This document shows positions 31,946-43,466 of a stretch of 64,000 bases of DNA, one piece after another (the stretch's first letter is position 1; the number at the start of each line of letters is the position of its first letter). A program made the position numbers and the translations under genes. Below the pieces are notes generated by a model. That model searched no databases. It saw only the letters and a list, made by a program, of their open reading frames with translations, and had not been told where the DNA came from. This stretch comes from Cepaea nemoralis. Lineage: Eukaryota > Mollusca > Gastropoda > Stylommatophora > Helicidae. Location: contig JACEFZ010017646.1 of assembly GCA_014155875.1 (NCBI GenBank), forward strand, positions 442,001 to 506,000, in the 5' to 3' direction.

Positions 31946-32289
31946 ATATATACACCTAGTCGTCGACTTACGACCACGATCGGTTCCGACAGACCGGTCG
32001 TAACACGATTTGGTCGTAAGTTGAGTACGCTATGTGTACAGTATGTGAAGTGGTGTTATAAAAATATTTGAAGTTAAATTATATCATAAATTTCTTTTAT
32101 TATTGTTATAAATCATAATTTTCGATGTTCATTTTGTGCTATTTGTATCATCTCTACACTATTTTGTTTCTTATTTTTACATCGTCAGGTTTAAGAAAAA
32201 CACTGCATTAACTGTACATGTACAACTGGTTTAATATTTGCAAAACATACAAAATACAGGTGTGGAAAATACTATAGGAAACATTATTA

Positions 32290-32545
32290 TTATATGGTCT
32301 ACCATCTCTAGTTCGGCGTCGTCAATAAAGATTGATGGTACCCCATGTGCACCTTGTGACATAATCTGTGTCTTCTTTTTGCTAATTGTTAAACCAAATT
32401 CTGAACAAGCATTGGAGAATGCAGATAGTAGACATTGTAATTCTTCCTCAGAGTAGGTCGTAACTGCAGCATCATCTGCAAAAGGTTATCCATCTAAGTC
32501 TACGAAGACTGAGCATGGAATAAACCGTCACACAACCTTATCTTT
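32290..32545 (-). pseudogene. Permuted LINE family A fragments (minus)
   Basis: 32295-32483 matches the RT-distal segment at 17.38-17.56 kb, and 32487-32545 matches the C-terminal segment at 29.37-29.44 kb. In a normal minus-strand LINE these would lie in the opposite order, so two pieces were joined out of order. Confidence 0.6.
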
Positions 32546-32675
32546 GCAGACAACGCCGTTCGACTGATAAATGAGGCAGAAATAAATCTTGAAATATTGA
32601 GCACAACCCACTACTGGCAACGCTGATCGCACTCTGGTATGAACCTAAGGCATTGACATTCCACGTTAATGTAAA

Positions 32676-35555
32676 TGTGACATGTTGGGAGTTGGAAGCA
32701 GTACCCACTCTGACTTACCCCACAATGAAGTACAGCTATGAGGATGGGACTGATTTCATTTGGAGGGGATGGGTTCTTGGAAGCCAAAGTAACCCATAAT
32801 AGCTCTGGAAATCTAGGGGTTTTCCCAGGAAAGTTAATTTCTTCCCTCCAAAATCTTCCTTCCCGAAAAGAGAAACTTAATTAGCTCGAGAGTCCCCCAC
32901 CTATGATCATTTTCCCCTTTTAGGTGAAATGGTCACAGGAATTAATAAAATGTAAAGTTCCCTTTTCTGAGTAACCTGGAACCTGGGAGATTACAATAGG
33001 ACAGAATTTAGCTGTCTATTAGAGTTTACCCAGTCACCTGTAGTTCCAGATACTACCCTTATGTGGAGTAGTTACATTAACTAAACACATAGATAATAAT
33101 GAAAAGTTTTGTCACACCACAATGGACTGACAGAAAAATGCAGGAACAGTTAATTTTGGTTTATTAATCAAAATAAAAAACCTGTGGAAGTAACCAGTGA
33201 TGCATTATGACATATATGAAATACATCAAGACATTGAGATAATGTTCATATTCAACATTAGAAATAAGAACTCTCATGTTCAGAGATGACTTCAGTCATT
33301 TGGCCACTAAGCCCTCCCATCAGTTAGCCTGCTCTTGTTTCTGTAATAAATACCCCAGATGGTACTGGAACATTTCTCAAGGATTTGTAAAACAAATAGT
33401 CTAAACAGTCTCTACACACTGTATGAATCAGAGGAGTCCATGACTACTCTCTGTTCCTGAAAAGTTATTGATGGTTCTCACAAGTAAAAAGAAAAGTTTC
33501 ACTGAGTAAAATCAAAGTATAGCAGTGATGAAATGCTGCCAAACTTCTGCCATATTTGTAAGTAATTTGCATTGAGGTATAAACTTGATCCTAATGATCT
33601 TAGAACTGTTTCTACACTTCACCAGATCAATCATGAAACACAGATCCGGTTTGGGCACAGTTCAGTGGGGACTCATTTAATATTCTTGGTCCTGGCCACA
33701 TATTCCTGTTGCACCTTTATATAACAGATCTGCTCTAGGTTGACAGCCATTGTACATTATTGGGCAATGTTCTGCACCTCTGGATCATGACAATCTGCGA
33801 ACACCGTCATCCTCACCTGAGGTGGATAAACATGGTGAACACATTTATATCTAGCCACAGGATGATAATTCTCCAGTGGACAAGAATGAAAAGGGTTTAC
33901 AGACATGAGGTACAGAAGGTAGCAGATTCAGGAAGTACCTACAAGTTAAGAGCTACAGTGGGTCTCCTTGTACATGGCATTAGACATCAGCAATTATATT
34001 GGGCAAGCTTTCTTTTACTGCACTTGTACATAGTGGCCTGTTGGCTGATGTTCTCACAGAGGACACAGACACAGTGACGGACAAGGCTAGAAAAGAATGA
34101 TGGAGAGTAAATGATGAGATGTACCCAGCATATCTGATCCCTACACAGTAATGAAACAGAATAGGATGATTGTTCCTCTCATACATATTAACTCATGTTA
34201 CCAATCAGTGCTGCCACCATTGTTTTAGTCTGCCTGGATACTTTCCTGTTTATACCCTCTCACCTCTTCTGTCATTTCCTTTACTTACTTCTTCTGACAC
34301 TGGGGTGATATTTCCCCTTGACAGTTTAGAAGTGCTTATGCATGAAAGCATATTATGTCCTTTACTTACTTGGTCAAACAGGGTGATGGGTTCAGTAAAC
34401 TACATTCCACATGTTGCATCAAAGTAATAATGTAAAGAAACATACATTAAATATTTCACTCTAAAGTTAATATAAGTAACATATAATTGGTATGAATGTG
34501 GAGGTCTATGTGAAATGTTCCTTATGAGGATTTACACTGCCTCTCATTCAATAACACATATATATATACAGAGTGAAAGAAAGATGAGACACCACATTGT
34601 ACTCATTCTCTCAATCTAACACCATTCTTCTTTTATTCGTTTACTTGAGTGCCGGTGTTGGTCTGTTAGCTGGACTGTGGTTCGTCAGAGTGCTAAATGC
34701 TTGTTCGAATAAATCACAGCAGTATAAATGCTGGACCAGTCATGGATGCTAAACAGTTACACTCACAATTCTGTCTTCACGCCACGAACATATAAGATAA
34801 GAGGTAGAGTCTTTCATTCCTCCTTCTCCCATTCGCGTGTGTTGGCGGTTCGCTGTGGATTGCAACTAAGGCGACACCTAGCACCAGATCATAGTTTATC
34901 TTGTACTAAACCTGCTCTGAACGCAGTCAGCAAGCCAGTGGGATTTAGACTCAAGAATAGGAAACAGTCTGGGCATAATTGAGCCTCTTTTCACAGCTTC
35001 AGACATAGTGATTGTACAGCAACTCTTCTGGAAACGAAAGATAGAGGGCGTCAGATATCTACATCAGCGCTGGCAGAGAGTAGCCATCTTGGGACTGGTT
35101 GAAAGTTGGTTTCTATCTTCCAATAGAAGAATAAATATATATATTCGTGCCGGAACTTAAACACACACACACTCTCATACTTAAAGCTTTACCTGACTCA
35201 GAAATAAACAAACTCAGGCATAATTTCGTCTGAAGCTTTCCTTCTGAATCAGGATGAGGGACTTACAGAGACCTAAAACACATCTAGATGCTTGGCCGGT
35301 CGCTCTGCAAGTGCCGAAATTTAGCGTCGCTGGACCCAGAATAATTCGCGGGCGACGCGATTATTCTAGGTTAACCAATGGACAGAACGGGCTTAGACCA
35401 CATGATCTGTCCATCATTGGGTGTCACAGCTATTAATACTGTTGACGCCGCATTCCTAGCGTCCCAATTCTCTCTAGTGCAAACCTTTAGTGAGAAGTGT
35501 GTTTTGAAATTGTGATGTGCAGCAGTGAACAAGACGGAGTGCGCATCATGCGACA
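32676..35555 (-). repeat. 3' LTR of Gmr1-like element
   Basis: A 2.88-kb LTR; the element runs on the minus strand, so this is the 3' LTR. Plus-strand ends are TGTGACATG...CATGCGACA, forming an imperfect 9-bp terminal inverted repeat with TG/CA ends. About a dozen differences from the other LTR were seen by eye, i.e. above 99 % identity. Small open frames repeated in both LTRs (e.g. 33760-34077, 34170-34427) have no recognisable motif and are not supported as genes. The left edge could lie up to 5 bp further left, because 'gtaaa' is shared. Confidence 0.88.
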
Positions 35556-35572
35556 GAGCCCCCCTCCAGATT
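35556..35572 (-). promoter_or_regulatory. Polypurine tract of Gmr1-like element
   Basis: On the minus strand 'tctggaggggggctc' directly precedes the LTR start TGTCGC. This is the expected position and composition of the plus-strand primer for reverse transcription. Confidence 0.75.
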
Positions 35573-35603
35573 GATCTCTGTGGAGAACTATCGTCTCAGT
35601 CGT

Positions 35604-38600
35604 TCACAGCTGACACGGTTCCTTTTGTGATCCCTCTTGTTGGTTTTCCACTTCATCCGAAGTTGATGGTTCATCAGGAACTGGACAACGACTCAAGAAG
35701 TCGGCGCCTACGTTCATTTTCCCAGGAACGTATTCGATTTGGAATGAGTATGGTTGCAACAGCAGCGACCATCGCATGAGTCTTGCGTTCAGATTCCGTG
35801 ACGATGCCAGAAACATCAAGGGTTGGTGATCACATTGCACTGTAAAATGTTTACCATACAGGTATGCCTGAAACTTTTCCACAGCCCAGATTAGACCAAG
35901 GCACTCACGCTCGATCACCGAGTAGTTCCGTTCAGAAGCATTCAGTTTCCTGCTTGCATAAGCTACAGGGAATAGCTCTGAGTGATCATCTCCTTTCCTC
36001 TGGAGTAAGGTGGCCCCTATTCCAATATTACTCGCATCTGTGCGGAGCACGAATGAGCGGTCGAGGTTGGGTAGATGTAGGATCGGTTTGGCTGTTAAAG
36101 CTTGTTTGAGAGCTGTAAAAGCCTTCTCACAATCAGCTGACCATATGACTTTCTCTGGATTCCCCTTTTTGGTAAGATCCGTTAAGGGTGCAGCCAGTGT
36201 GTTGAAGTCTTTGATGTATCTTTGATAGAATCCACATAAGGAGACGAATGATCGAACATCCTTTTTGGTCCTTGGACGAGGTGCTCTCTGAAGTTTCTCC
36301 ACATTTCCTTCTTGAGGTGTTATGAAGCCTTGAGATACCTTATGGCCTAGGAAGTCCAATTGTTGAAATCCTATTTGACACTTCTTGGGTCTTGCTGTCA
36401 AACCTGTTTCCTTAAGTCGCTTGAACAAGAGATGCAATGTTTCGACATGCTCCTCAAATGTTTCGGTAGCAACTAAAATATCATCCATGAAGTGGCTGAT
36501 GGCCGGATGATGTAATGGGTCAAGTAATCTTCTCATCATGCGTGTAAATACACTTGGAGCGTTACTTAATCCAAATGGAAGAACATTGAACTCGTAGTGT
36601 CCTCCAGGAGTACTGAAAGCTAACCACGGTCTGACTTCCCGTTTCACAGGAATTTGGTAATATCCCTTACTGAGATCAATCCTGGTGAAGTATTGTGCTG
36701 TGTTGAGACGAGTGAACAGCTGATTCTGGTCAGGTAGAGGTTCTGCCTGGAATTCAGTAATCGCGTTGAGCTGTCGATAATCGATGCACATTCTGTGTTC
36801 ACCATTAGGTTTTCTCAACAACACCACACTAGCACTGTATGGAGATTCAGATTGTGATATAATTCCTGATGAGAGCATCTGCTGTATCTCTTCCTGCAAA
36901 GTATTTTGCTTGGCATAAGGAACTGGGTACGTCTTGACTCGCACAGGTGTATCATCTGTTAGCTTCATATCAAATTCCACTAAATCAGTAAGACCTGGTT
37001 TGTCGGTAAGTATTTCTGCATATATTGCCATAAGATCTCGAATTTGCTTCTGTTGATCTGGAGATAGGTTGGGATTGATATCCACATCCTGAAATGTCTC
37101 TTTGGCTTGCAGTGTACATTCTGTTCCCATGGTAATTCCTTGTTCTACTTCAGTAGCAACAGCCATAGCCATCAGGTGTGCAGTTTCGGAGGTTGCGGAC
37201 CTTTCATTCCATTTCTTCAAAAGGTTTATGTGAAACACTTTCAACTTGCCTTTGACAGAAATTTTGTAGTGAGTACGAGATATTTTCTCTGTCACCTCAA
37301 ATGGTCCTTTCCATCCAATTTGCAACTTGTTCTGACTGGTTGGAAGTAGTAGCAGCACCTTTTCACCCACTGTCAGCTCTCTATCTTTTGCCTTCTTGTT
37401 GAAATTGCGAGTCATTCTTCGTCGAGCTTGACGCAGATTCACATTCGCTTGTCTCCAACCATGTTGTAGACGTTTCTTCAACTCAGCAACATAAACAGAT
37501 GCAGTAACAACTGTATCATCTGCATGATCATCAGTCCATGTTCTCAGTAATACTTCCAAGGGTCCCTTGATTGGCCTCCCAAACAACAGTGTTGCGGGCG
37601 CAATCCCAGTAGAGTGATGAGGCACTTCCCGGTATGCGAATAATGCAGCAGGAATATATGTGTCCCAATCCTCTGGTTTTTCATGAGCTAACTTTCTCAG
37701 AATACTGATGAGGGTACCGTTCCACCGTTCTACACTCCCGTTCGTTTGAGGCAAATGGGGAGATGAATAGATATGGCGAGCATGAAATAGCCGAAAGACT
37801 TCTTCCATGAGTTTACTGCGAAACTGTGATGCATTGTCGGTTAGGATTTTGAGGGGAAATCCAATCCGAGTAAATATCTCAAGTAAGGCTTCAGCAATGT
37901 GCTTGGAGTCACTTGATGGCATTGGAATACTTTCTGCCCACATTGAACAGACGTCCACCAATGTTAATATGTATCGATTCTTCCTCCGCGTCCTGGGGAG
38001 TGGTCCGATAATGTCTACGGCAACTCTCTCGAAAGGAGATCCGGTTAGGGGCATCTCACCAAGCGGGACAGGGGGTGTCCTATGTCTTGGGGTCACTCTT
38101 TGGCATTCAGGGCATGACTTGACATATCTGGTGATGTCAGAATTCATTCCGGGCCAAAAATAGTGCATGGAAATTCTTTGCATAGTAGCATTTATTCCCA
38201 TATGCCCACTGAAAGATAAGTTGTGGCCCATATCCAATAGTTGAGCACGATACGTAGACGGGACAATTAATTGAGAATATTCTTGTCCACTTTTACCTGC
38301 CTTGCGATATAGAAGTCCACCCTTCATATACATGTCGCCTCTACGTGGAGGTGAATGTGCTTTAGGCAGTTTGTTGAAGCATGGCAACAAGGTGCTGTCA
38401 GCACTCTGTGCTTTCTTCAGATCCTCTGGTCGAGGGTTGGTCGGAGTCGACGATGCTGGAGTCTTTTCTGTCTGAGAATTAGTCGTCAAAGCAGCGACTA
38501 TCACAGGCTGTATAGGTTCTCCTAGAAAGACGTAACGACAACCGAGGAGGACTGGGTACACGGGATTTTCCATCACCGCTGCCTTGATTGTTCCAGTAAC

Positions 38601-40046
38601 ATAACGCGAAGCTATATGTACTCGAGCCACAGGTAGTGACATCTTGGCTGAACTTTTCAAGGGTCCCTGTATCATCACCATTTCCTCAGTCAACTGTTCT
38701 GGCTGAACTAAGGATGTTGCTACGACGCAGTCATAATTTAGACCTGTATCATATAAGCAAATGGCGGGGTATCCATTTAGCAAGATGGATTCCACTACCG
38801 GAATTTTGGAGTGGGTGTCTTCATGAGTTGTCACACTGGACGTTTCACTAGTGCTCACCTTACGTTCCTTCCGGCGAGTCAGACATGCAACTGTGTGAGG
38901 GGTAGGAGGTTTCTTCCGACAATCTTTAGTATGATGTCCTACCTTCCTGCAATTGGTACAGTAGTCCTTCCCACTCTTCTTGGCCGCCTGAATATAAGTT
39001 AGACTGGTGTTCGCAGATTTCTTCAACTTCTTATTTGGGTTGGTGTGTTCATTTTCTTTGGTCTTGAGTGATTTGTCTGGAGGAGAAGCTTTGGTCATCC
39101 GACTCTTACTTCCCACCTCCTTTTGAGATTTCTCCCATCTCTCTGCCAAAAGAATAATTTCCTCAAGTCTATCAGCTCCATTCTGTGTTAAGAACGCCCG
39201 AAGTTCTGATGACATTTTATCCCTTAATTGGTCAATCAATATCATCTCTCGGAGTCCTTCAAATGTTTCTTCAAACTTTCCCATCTCTGCCCATTTGTGC
39301 AGGTAGGATTTTAATCTTTCAACCCATTGGCCGTAACTTTCCCCAGGCTCCTTCTTAGCTGATCTGAATTTCCTTTTATAGTTATCAGAATCGACTTCGA
39401 AGCGAGTTAGTAAAGCTCTTTTGAGAACACCGTAATCCTGTCGTTCCTCAGGACTAAGTCTAGAGAAAATTTCAAAAGCAGTAGTTCTCAGGCCCTGGGA
39501 TAGTTTCACCGACCATTTAGATTCATCAAGCCCACATGTAGAACACATAAGTTCGAACCTGGAAAGATAGTGATCAATTCCTTCAGCGTTCTCATTATAT
39601 GGTTCCAAAGGAAATGCCATCGCTCCAGTGTGATGGTAGTTTTCCTCTGTCTGTATATCTGTAGTTGGCCTGCGTGTGGAAATGGAGGGGGTGGTAGGAA
39701 CACCACTCTCCAGTCTCCTCCTCTCCAACTCATTATCCATGCGCCTAATCTCCAACTGATGTTGTCTTTCCCTTTCTCTATTATCCATCTCAGCCTGCAG
39801 CTTCCTATCCTCCAACTCTAAAGCTATCCGGCTTTCTCTCTCTTTCTGAATCATTTCAGCCTCTCTGTCTTTTTCCTTCTGAATTATTTCAGCCTCTCTG
39901 TCTTTTTCCTTCTGGGTTATCTCAGCCTGTAAACGCTCATGTCTATCGAATTCGTCAGAGACGTACTTCGCGAGCTCAGGACCCTTTAACCCACATGATT
40001 TGCCTACATCAACATACTGTTTCCGTAGTAAAGCTGTTTCCGCCAT
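35604..40046 (-). CDS. Gag-pol polyprotein, Gmr1-like Ty3/gypsy retrotransposon (1480 aa, intact)
   Basis: A single uninterrupted frame. Domains by residue: charged coiled coil 30-115; capsid 140-305, SCAN-like in pattern (EPGESYGQWVERLKSYLHKW, then REMILIDQL); CCHC knuckle C363-C366-H371-C376; retropepsin-like protease with LYDTG at 431-435 and LLGCRYVF near 500; integrase zinc finger H608-H615-C645-C648; integrase core D678, D737, E773 (35 residues between the last two); GPF of a GPY/F module at 914-916; then RT 1030-1215 with DLSKGYYQI (1124) and FMDDILV (1186); RNase H with D1337, E1379 or E1381, and D1406. Integrase lies before RT, the reverse of ordinary Ty3/gypsy. No env or chromodomain seen. 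It copies the genomic RNA and integrates it. All catalytic residues are present. The start is the ATG nearest the leader and matches the related element at 52.74 kb. Confidence 0.95.
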   Translation of the reverse strand: MAETALLRKQYVDVGKSCGLKGPELAKYVSDEFDRHERLQAEITQKEKDREAEIIQKEKDREAEMIQKERESRIALELEDRKLQAEMDNRERERQHQLEIRRMDNELERRRLESGVPTTPSISTRRPTTDIQTEENYHHTGAMAFPLEPYNENAEGIDHYLSRFELMCSTCGLDESKWSVKLSQGLRTTAFEIFSRLSPEERQDYGVLKRALLTRFEVDSDNYKRKFRSAKKEPGESYGQWVERLKSYLHKWAEMGKFEETFEGLREMILIDQLRDKMSSELRAFLTQNGADRLEEIILLAERWEKSQKEVGSKSRMTKASPPDKSLKTKENEHTNPNKKLKKSANTSLTYIQAAKKSGKDYCTNCRKVGHHTKDCRKKPPTPHTVACLTRRKERKVSTSETSSVTTHEDTHSKIPVVESILLNGYPAICLYDTGLNYDCVVATSLVQPEQLTEEMVMIQGPLKSSAKMSLPVARVHIASRYVTGTIKAAVMENPVYPVLLGCRYVFLGEPIQPVIVAALTTNSQTEKTPASSTPTNPRPEDLKKAQSADSTLLPCFNKLPKAHSPPRRGDMYMKGGLLYRKAGKSGQEYSQLIVPSTYRAQLLDMGHNLSFSGHMGINATMQRISMHYFWPGMNSDITRYVKSCPECQRVTPRHRTPPVPLGEMPLTGSPFERVAVDIIGPLPRTRRKNRYILTLVDVCSMWAESIPMPSSDSKHIAEALLEIFTRIGFPLKILTDNASQFRSKLMEEVFRLFHARHIYSSPHLPQTNGSVERWNGTLISILRKLAHEKPEDWDTYIPAALFAYREVPHHSTGIAPATLLFGRPIKGPLEVLLRTWTDDHADDTVVTASVYVAELKKRLQHGWRQANVNLRQARRRMTRNFNKKAKDRELTVGEKVLLLLPTSQNKLQIGWKGPFEVTEKISRTHYKISVKGKLKVFHINLLKKWNERSATSETAHLMAMAVATEVEQGITMGTECTLQAKETFQDVDINPNLSPDQQKQIRDLMAIYAEILTDKPGLTDLVEFDMKLTDDTPVRVKTYPVPYAKQNTLQEEIQQMLSSGIISQSESPYSASVVLLRKPNGEHRMCIDYRQLNAITEFQAEPLPDQNQLFTRLNTAQYFTRIDLSKGYYQIPVKREVRPWLAFSTPGGHYEFNVLPFGLSNAPSVFTRMMRRLLDPLHHPAISHFMDDILVATETFEEHVETLHLLFKRLKETGLTARPKKCQIGFQQLDFLGHKVSQGFITPQEGNVEKLQRAPRPRTKKDVRSFVSLCGFYQRYIKDFNTLAAPLTDLTKKGNPEKVIWSADCEKAFTALKQALTAKPILHLPNLDRSFVLRTDASNIGIGATLLQRKGDDHSELFPVAYASRKLNASERNYSVIERECLGLIWAVEKFQAYLYGKHFTVQCDHQPLMFLASSRNLNARLMRWSLLLQPYSFQIEYVPGKMNVGADFLSRCPVPDEPSTSDEVENQQEGSQKEPCQL

Positions 40047-40586
40047 GCTAAATTTTAGATCTTTCCCAAATATTTGAAAAAAATACTAAGTGTCGCCTCT
40101 GTCTGATTCAGATAGGAAAACCCCTGTATCTGAAACGGTACAAAGCATGCAATGGCGAAATACAAACAACAAATCAAACAACGTAATGTTGCAGGAAAAT
40201 CTAGAGCGAAATCTGGAGTTTTCGACTATTGAGAGAAAAACACCAAACACCCGAAGTCAACCTCACTAGACAATAAAGATTCTGATTTACCCCACTGATC
40301 TACACCTGGTAACATAAGACCTAAAGTGATCTCTAATCAGTGGTTCTGAATCTTGAATTACACAAAGTCCACCTAGTGGCCTTGCAAATGCGGTCCTTAA
40401 AATTGTAAATAAAGTTCCGCAAAAAATGTAGAGTTCTGTTTCACTTCAAAAACCTGAAAGAAAATATTCACATATTTCAAGCAATTGTGGTGTGAACAAA
40501 ATTAACCCACTATGTGGTACCAACAATAAATGTTGTATGGTTACGAGAAAGCACGAGTTCTACCCCGAGACGAGCCTAACAGTAAA
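40047..40586 (-). other. Leader of Gmr1-like element
   Basis: About 540 bp between the 5' LTR and the gag start. The primer-binding site should lie next to the LTR. The minus strand there reads TTTACTGTTAGGCTCGTC after the LTR's CACA; there is no obvious TGG-initiated site, so the primer tRNA is undetermined. Confidence 0.6.
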
Positions 40587-43466
40587 TGTGACATGTTGGG
40601 AGTTGGAAGCAGTACCCACTCTGACTTACCCCACAATGAAGTACAGCTATGAGGATGGGACTGATTTCATTTGGAGGGGATGGGTTCTTGGAAGCCAAAG
40701 TAACCCATAATAGCTCTGGAAATCTAGGGGTTTTCCCAGGAAAGTTAATTTCTTCCCTCCAAAATCTTCCTTCCCGAAAAGAGAAACTTAATTAGCTCGA
40801 GAGTCCCCCACCTATGATCATTTTCCCCTTTTAGGTGAAATGGTCACAGGAATTAATAAAATGTAAAGTTCCCTTTTCTGAGTAACCTGGAACCTGGGAG
40901 ATTACAATAGGACAGAATTTAGCTGTCTGTTAGAGTTTACCCAGTCACCTGTAGTTCCAGATACTACCCTTATGTGGAGTAGTTACATTAACTAAACACA
41001 TAGATAATAATGAAAAGTTTTGTCACACCACAATGGACTGACAGAAAAATGCAGGAACAGTTAATTTTGGTTTATTAATCAAAATAAAAAACCTGTGGAA
41101 GTAACCAGTGATGCATTATGACATATATGAAATACATCAAGACATTGAGATAATGTTCATATTCAATATTAGAAATAAGAACTCTCATGTTCAGAGATGA
41201 CTTCAGTCATTTGGCCACTAAGCCCTCCCATCAGTTAGCCTGCTCTTGTTTCTGTAATAAATACCCCAGATGGTACTGGAACATTTCTCAAGGATTTGTA
41301 AAACAAATAGTCTAAACAGTCTCTACACACTGTATGAATCAGAGGAGTCCATGACTACTCTCTGTTCCTGAAAAGTTATTGATGGTTCTCACAAGTAAAA
41401 AGAAAAGTTTCACTGAGTAAAATCAAAGTATAGCAGTGATGAAATGCTGCCAAACTTCTGCCATATTTGTAAGTAATTTGCATTGAGGTATAAACTTGAT
41501 CCTAATGATCTTAGAACTGTTTCTACACTTCACCAGATCAATCATGAAACACAGATCCGGTTTGGGCACAGTTCAGTGGGGACTCATTTAATATTCTTGG
41601 TCCTGGCCACATATTCCTGTTGCACCTTTATATAACAGATCTGCTCTAGGTTGACAGCCATTGTACATTATTGGGCAATGTTCTGCACCTCTGGATCATG
41701 ACAATCTGCGAACACCGTCATCATCACCTGAGGTGGATAAACATGGTGAACACATTTATATCTAGCCACAGGATGATAATTCTCCAGTGGACAAGAATGA
41801 AAAGGGTTTACAGACATGAGGTACAGAAGGTAGCAGATTCAGGAAGTACCTACAAGTTAAGAGCTACAGTGGGTCTCCTTGTACAGGCATTAGACATCAG
41901 CAATTATATTGGGCAAGCTTTCTTTTACTGCACTTGTACATAGTGGCCTGTTGGCTGATGTTCTCACAGAGGACACAGACACAGTGACGGACAAGGCTAG
42001 AAAAGAATGATGGAGAGTAAATGATGAGATGTACCCAGCATATCTGATCCCTACACAGTAATGAAACAGAATAGGATGATTGTTCCTCTCATACATATTA
42101 ACTCATGTTACCAATCAGTGCTGCCACCATTGTTTTAGTCTGCCTGGATACTTTCCTGTTTATACCCTCTCACCTCTTCTGTCATTTCCTTTACTTACTT
42201 CTTCTGACACTGGGGTGATATTTCCCCTTGACAGTTTAGAAGTGCTTATGCATGAAAGCATATTATGTCCTTTACTTACTTGGTCAAACAGGGTGATGGG
42301 TTCAGTAAATTACATTCCACATGTTGCATCAAAGTAATAATGTAAAGAAACATACATTAAATATTTCACTCTAAAGTTAATATAAGTAACATATAATTGG
42401 TATGAATGAGGAGGTCTATGTGAAATGTTCCTTATGAGGATTTACACTGCCTCTCATTCAATAACACACATATATATATACAGAGTGAAAGAAAGATGAG
42501 ACACCACATTGTACTCATTCTCTCAATCTAACACCATTCTTCTTTTATTCGTTTACTTGAGTGCCGGTGTTGGTCTGTTAGCTGGACTGTGGTTCGTCAG
42601 AGTGCTACATGCTTGTTAGAATAAATCACAGCAGTATAAATGCTGGACCAGTCATGGATGCTAAACAGTTACACACACATTCTGTCTTCACGCCACGAAC
42701 ATATAAGATAAGAGGTAGAGTCTTTCATTCCTCCTTCTCCCATTCGCGTGTGTTGGCGGTTCGCTGTGGATTGCAACTAAGGCGACACCTAGCACCAGAT
42801 CATAGTTTATCTTGTACTAAACCTGCTCTGAACGCAGTCAGCAAGCCAGTGGGATTTAGACTCAAGAATAGGAAACAGTCTGGGCATAATTGAGCCTCTT
42901 TTCACAGCTTCAGACATAGTGATTGTACAGCAACTCTTCTGGAAACGAAAGATAGAGGGCGTCAGATATCTACATCAGCGCTGGCAGAGAGTAGCCATCT
43001 TGGGACTGGTTGAAAGTTGGTTTCTATCTTCCAATAGAAGAATAAATATATATATTCGTGCCGGAACTTAAACACACACACACTCTCATACTTAAAGCTT
43101 TACCTGACTCAGAAATAAACAAACTCAGGCATAATTTCGTCTGAAGCTTTCCTTCTGAATCAGGATGAGGGACTTACAGAGACCTAAAACACATCTAGAT
43201 GCTTGGCCGGTCGCTCTGCAAGTGCCGAAATTTAGCGTCGCTGGACCCAAAATAATTCGCGGGCGACGCGATTATTCTAGGTTAACCAATGGACAGAACG
43301 GGCTTAGACCACATGATCTGTCCATCATTGGGTGTCACAGCTATTAATACTCTTGACGCCGCATTCCTAGCGTCCCAATTCTCTCTAGTGCAAACCTTTA
43401 GTGAGAAGTGTGTTTTGAAATTGTGATGTGCAGCAGTGAACAAGACGGAGTGCGCATCATGCGACA
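40587..43466 (-). repeat. 5' LTR of Gmr1-like element
   Basis: Partner of 32676-35555, with the same 2.88-kb length and the same ends. In element orientation it starts TGTCGCATG and ends CATGTCACA. Promoter and polyadenylation signals of the minus strand were not located with confidence. Flanking 5-bp sequences (gtaaa on the left of the element, atgtg on the right) do not match, so no target-site duplication is visible. Confidence 0.88.

Noticed and set aside
33760..34427. ORFs inside the 2.88-kb LTR (also at 41671-42337) as LTR-encoded proteins
   Set aside because: They are short, have no recognisable domain, and the first is altered by a 2-bp indel between the two LTR copies, suggesting no selection on the frame.
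35604..40046. Infectious retrovirus with env
   Set aside because: The frame ends after RNase H and no envelope-like ORF with signal peptide or transmembrane segment lies between it and the 3' LTR.
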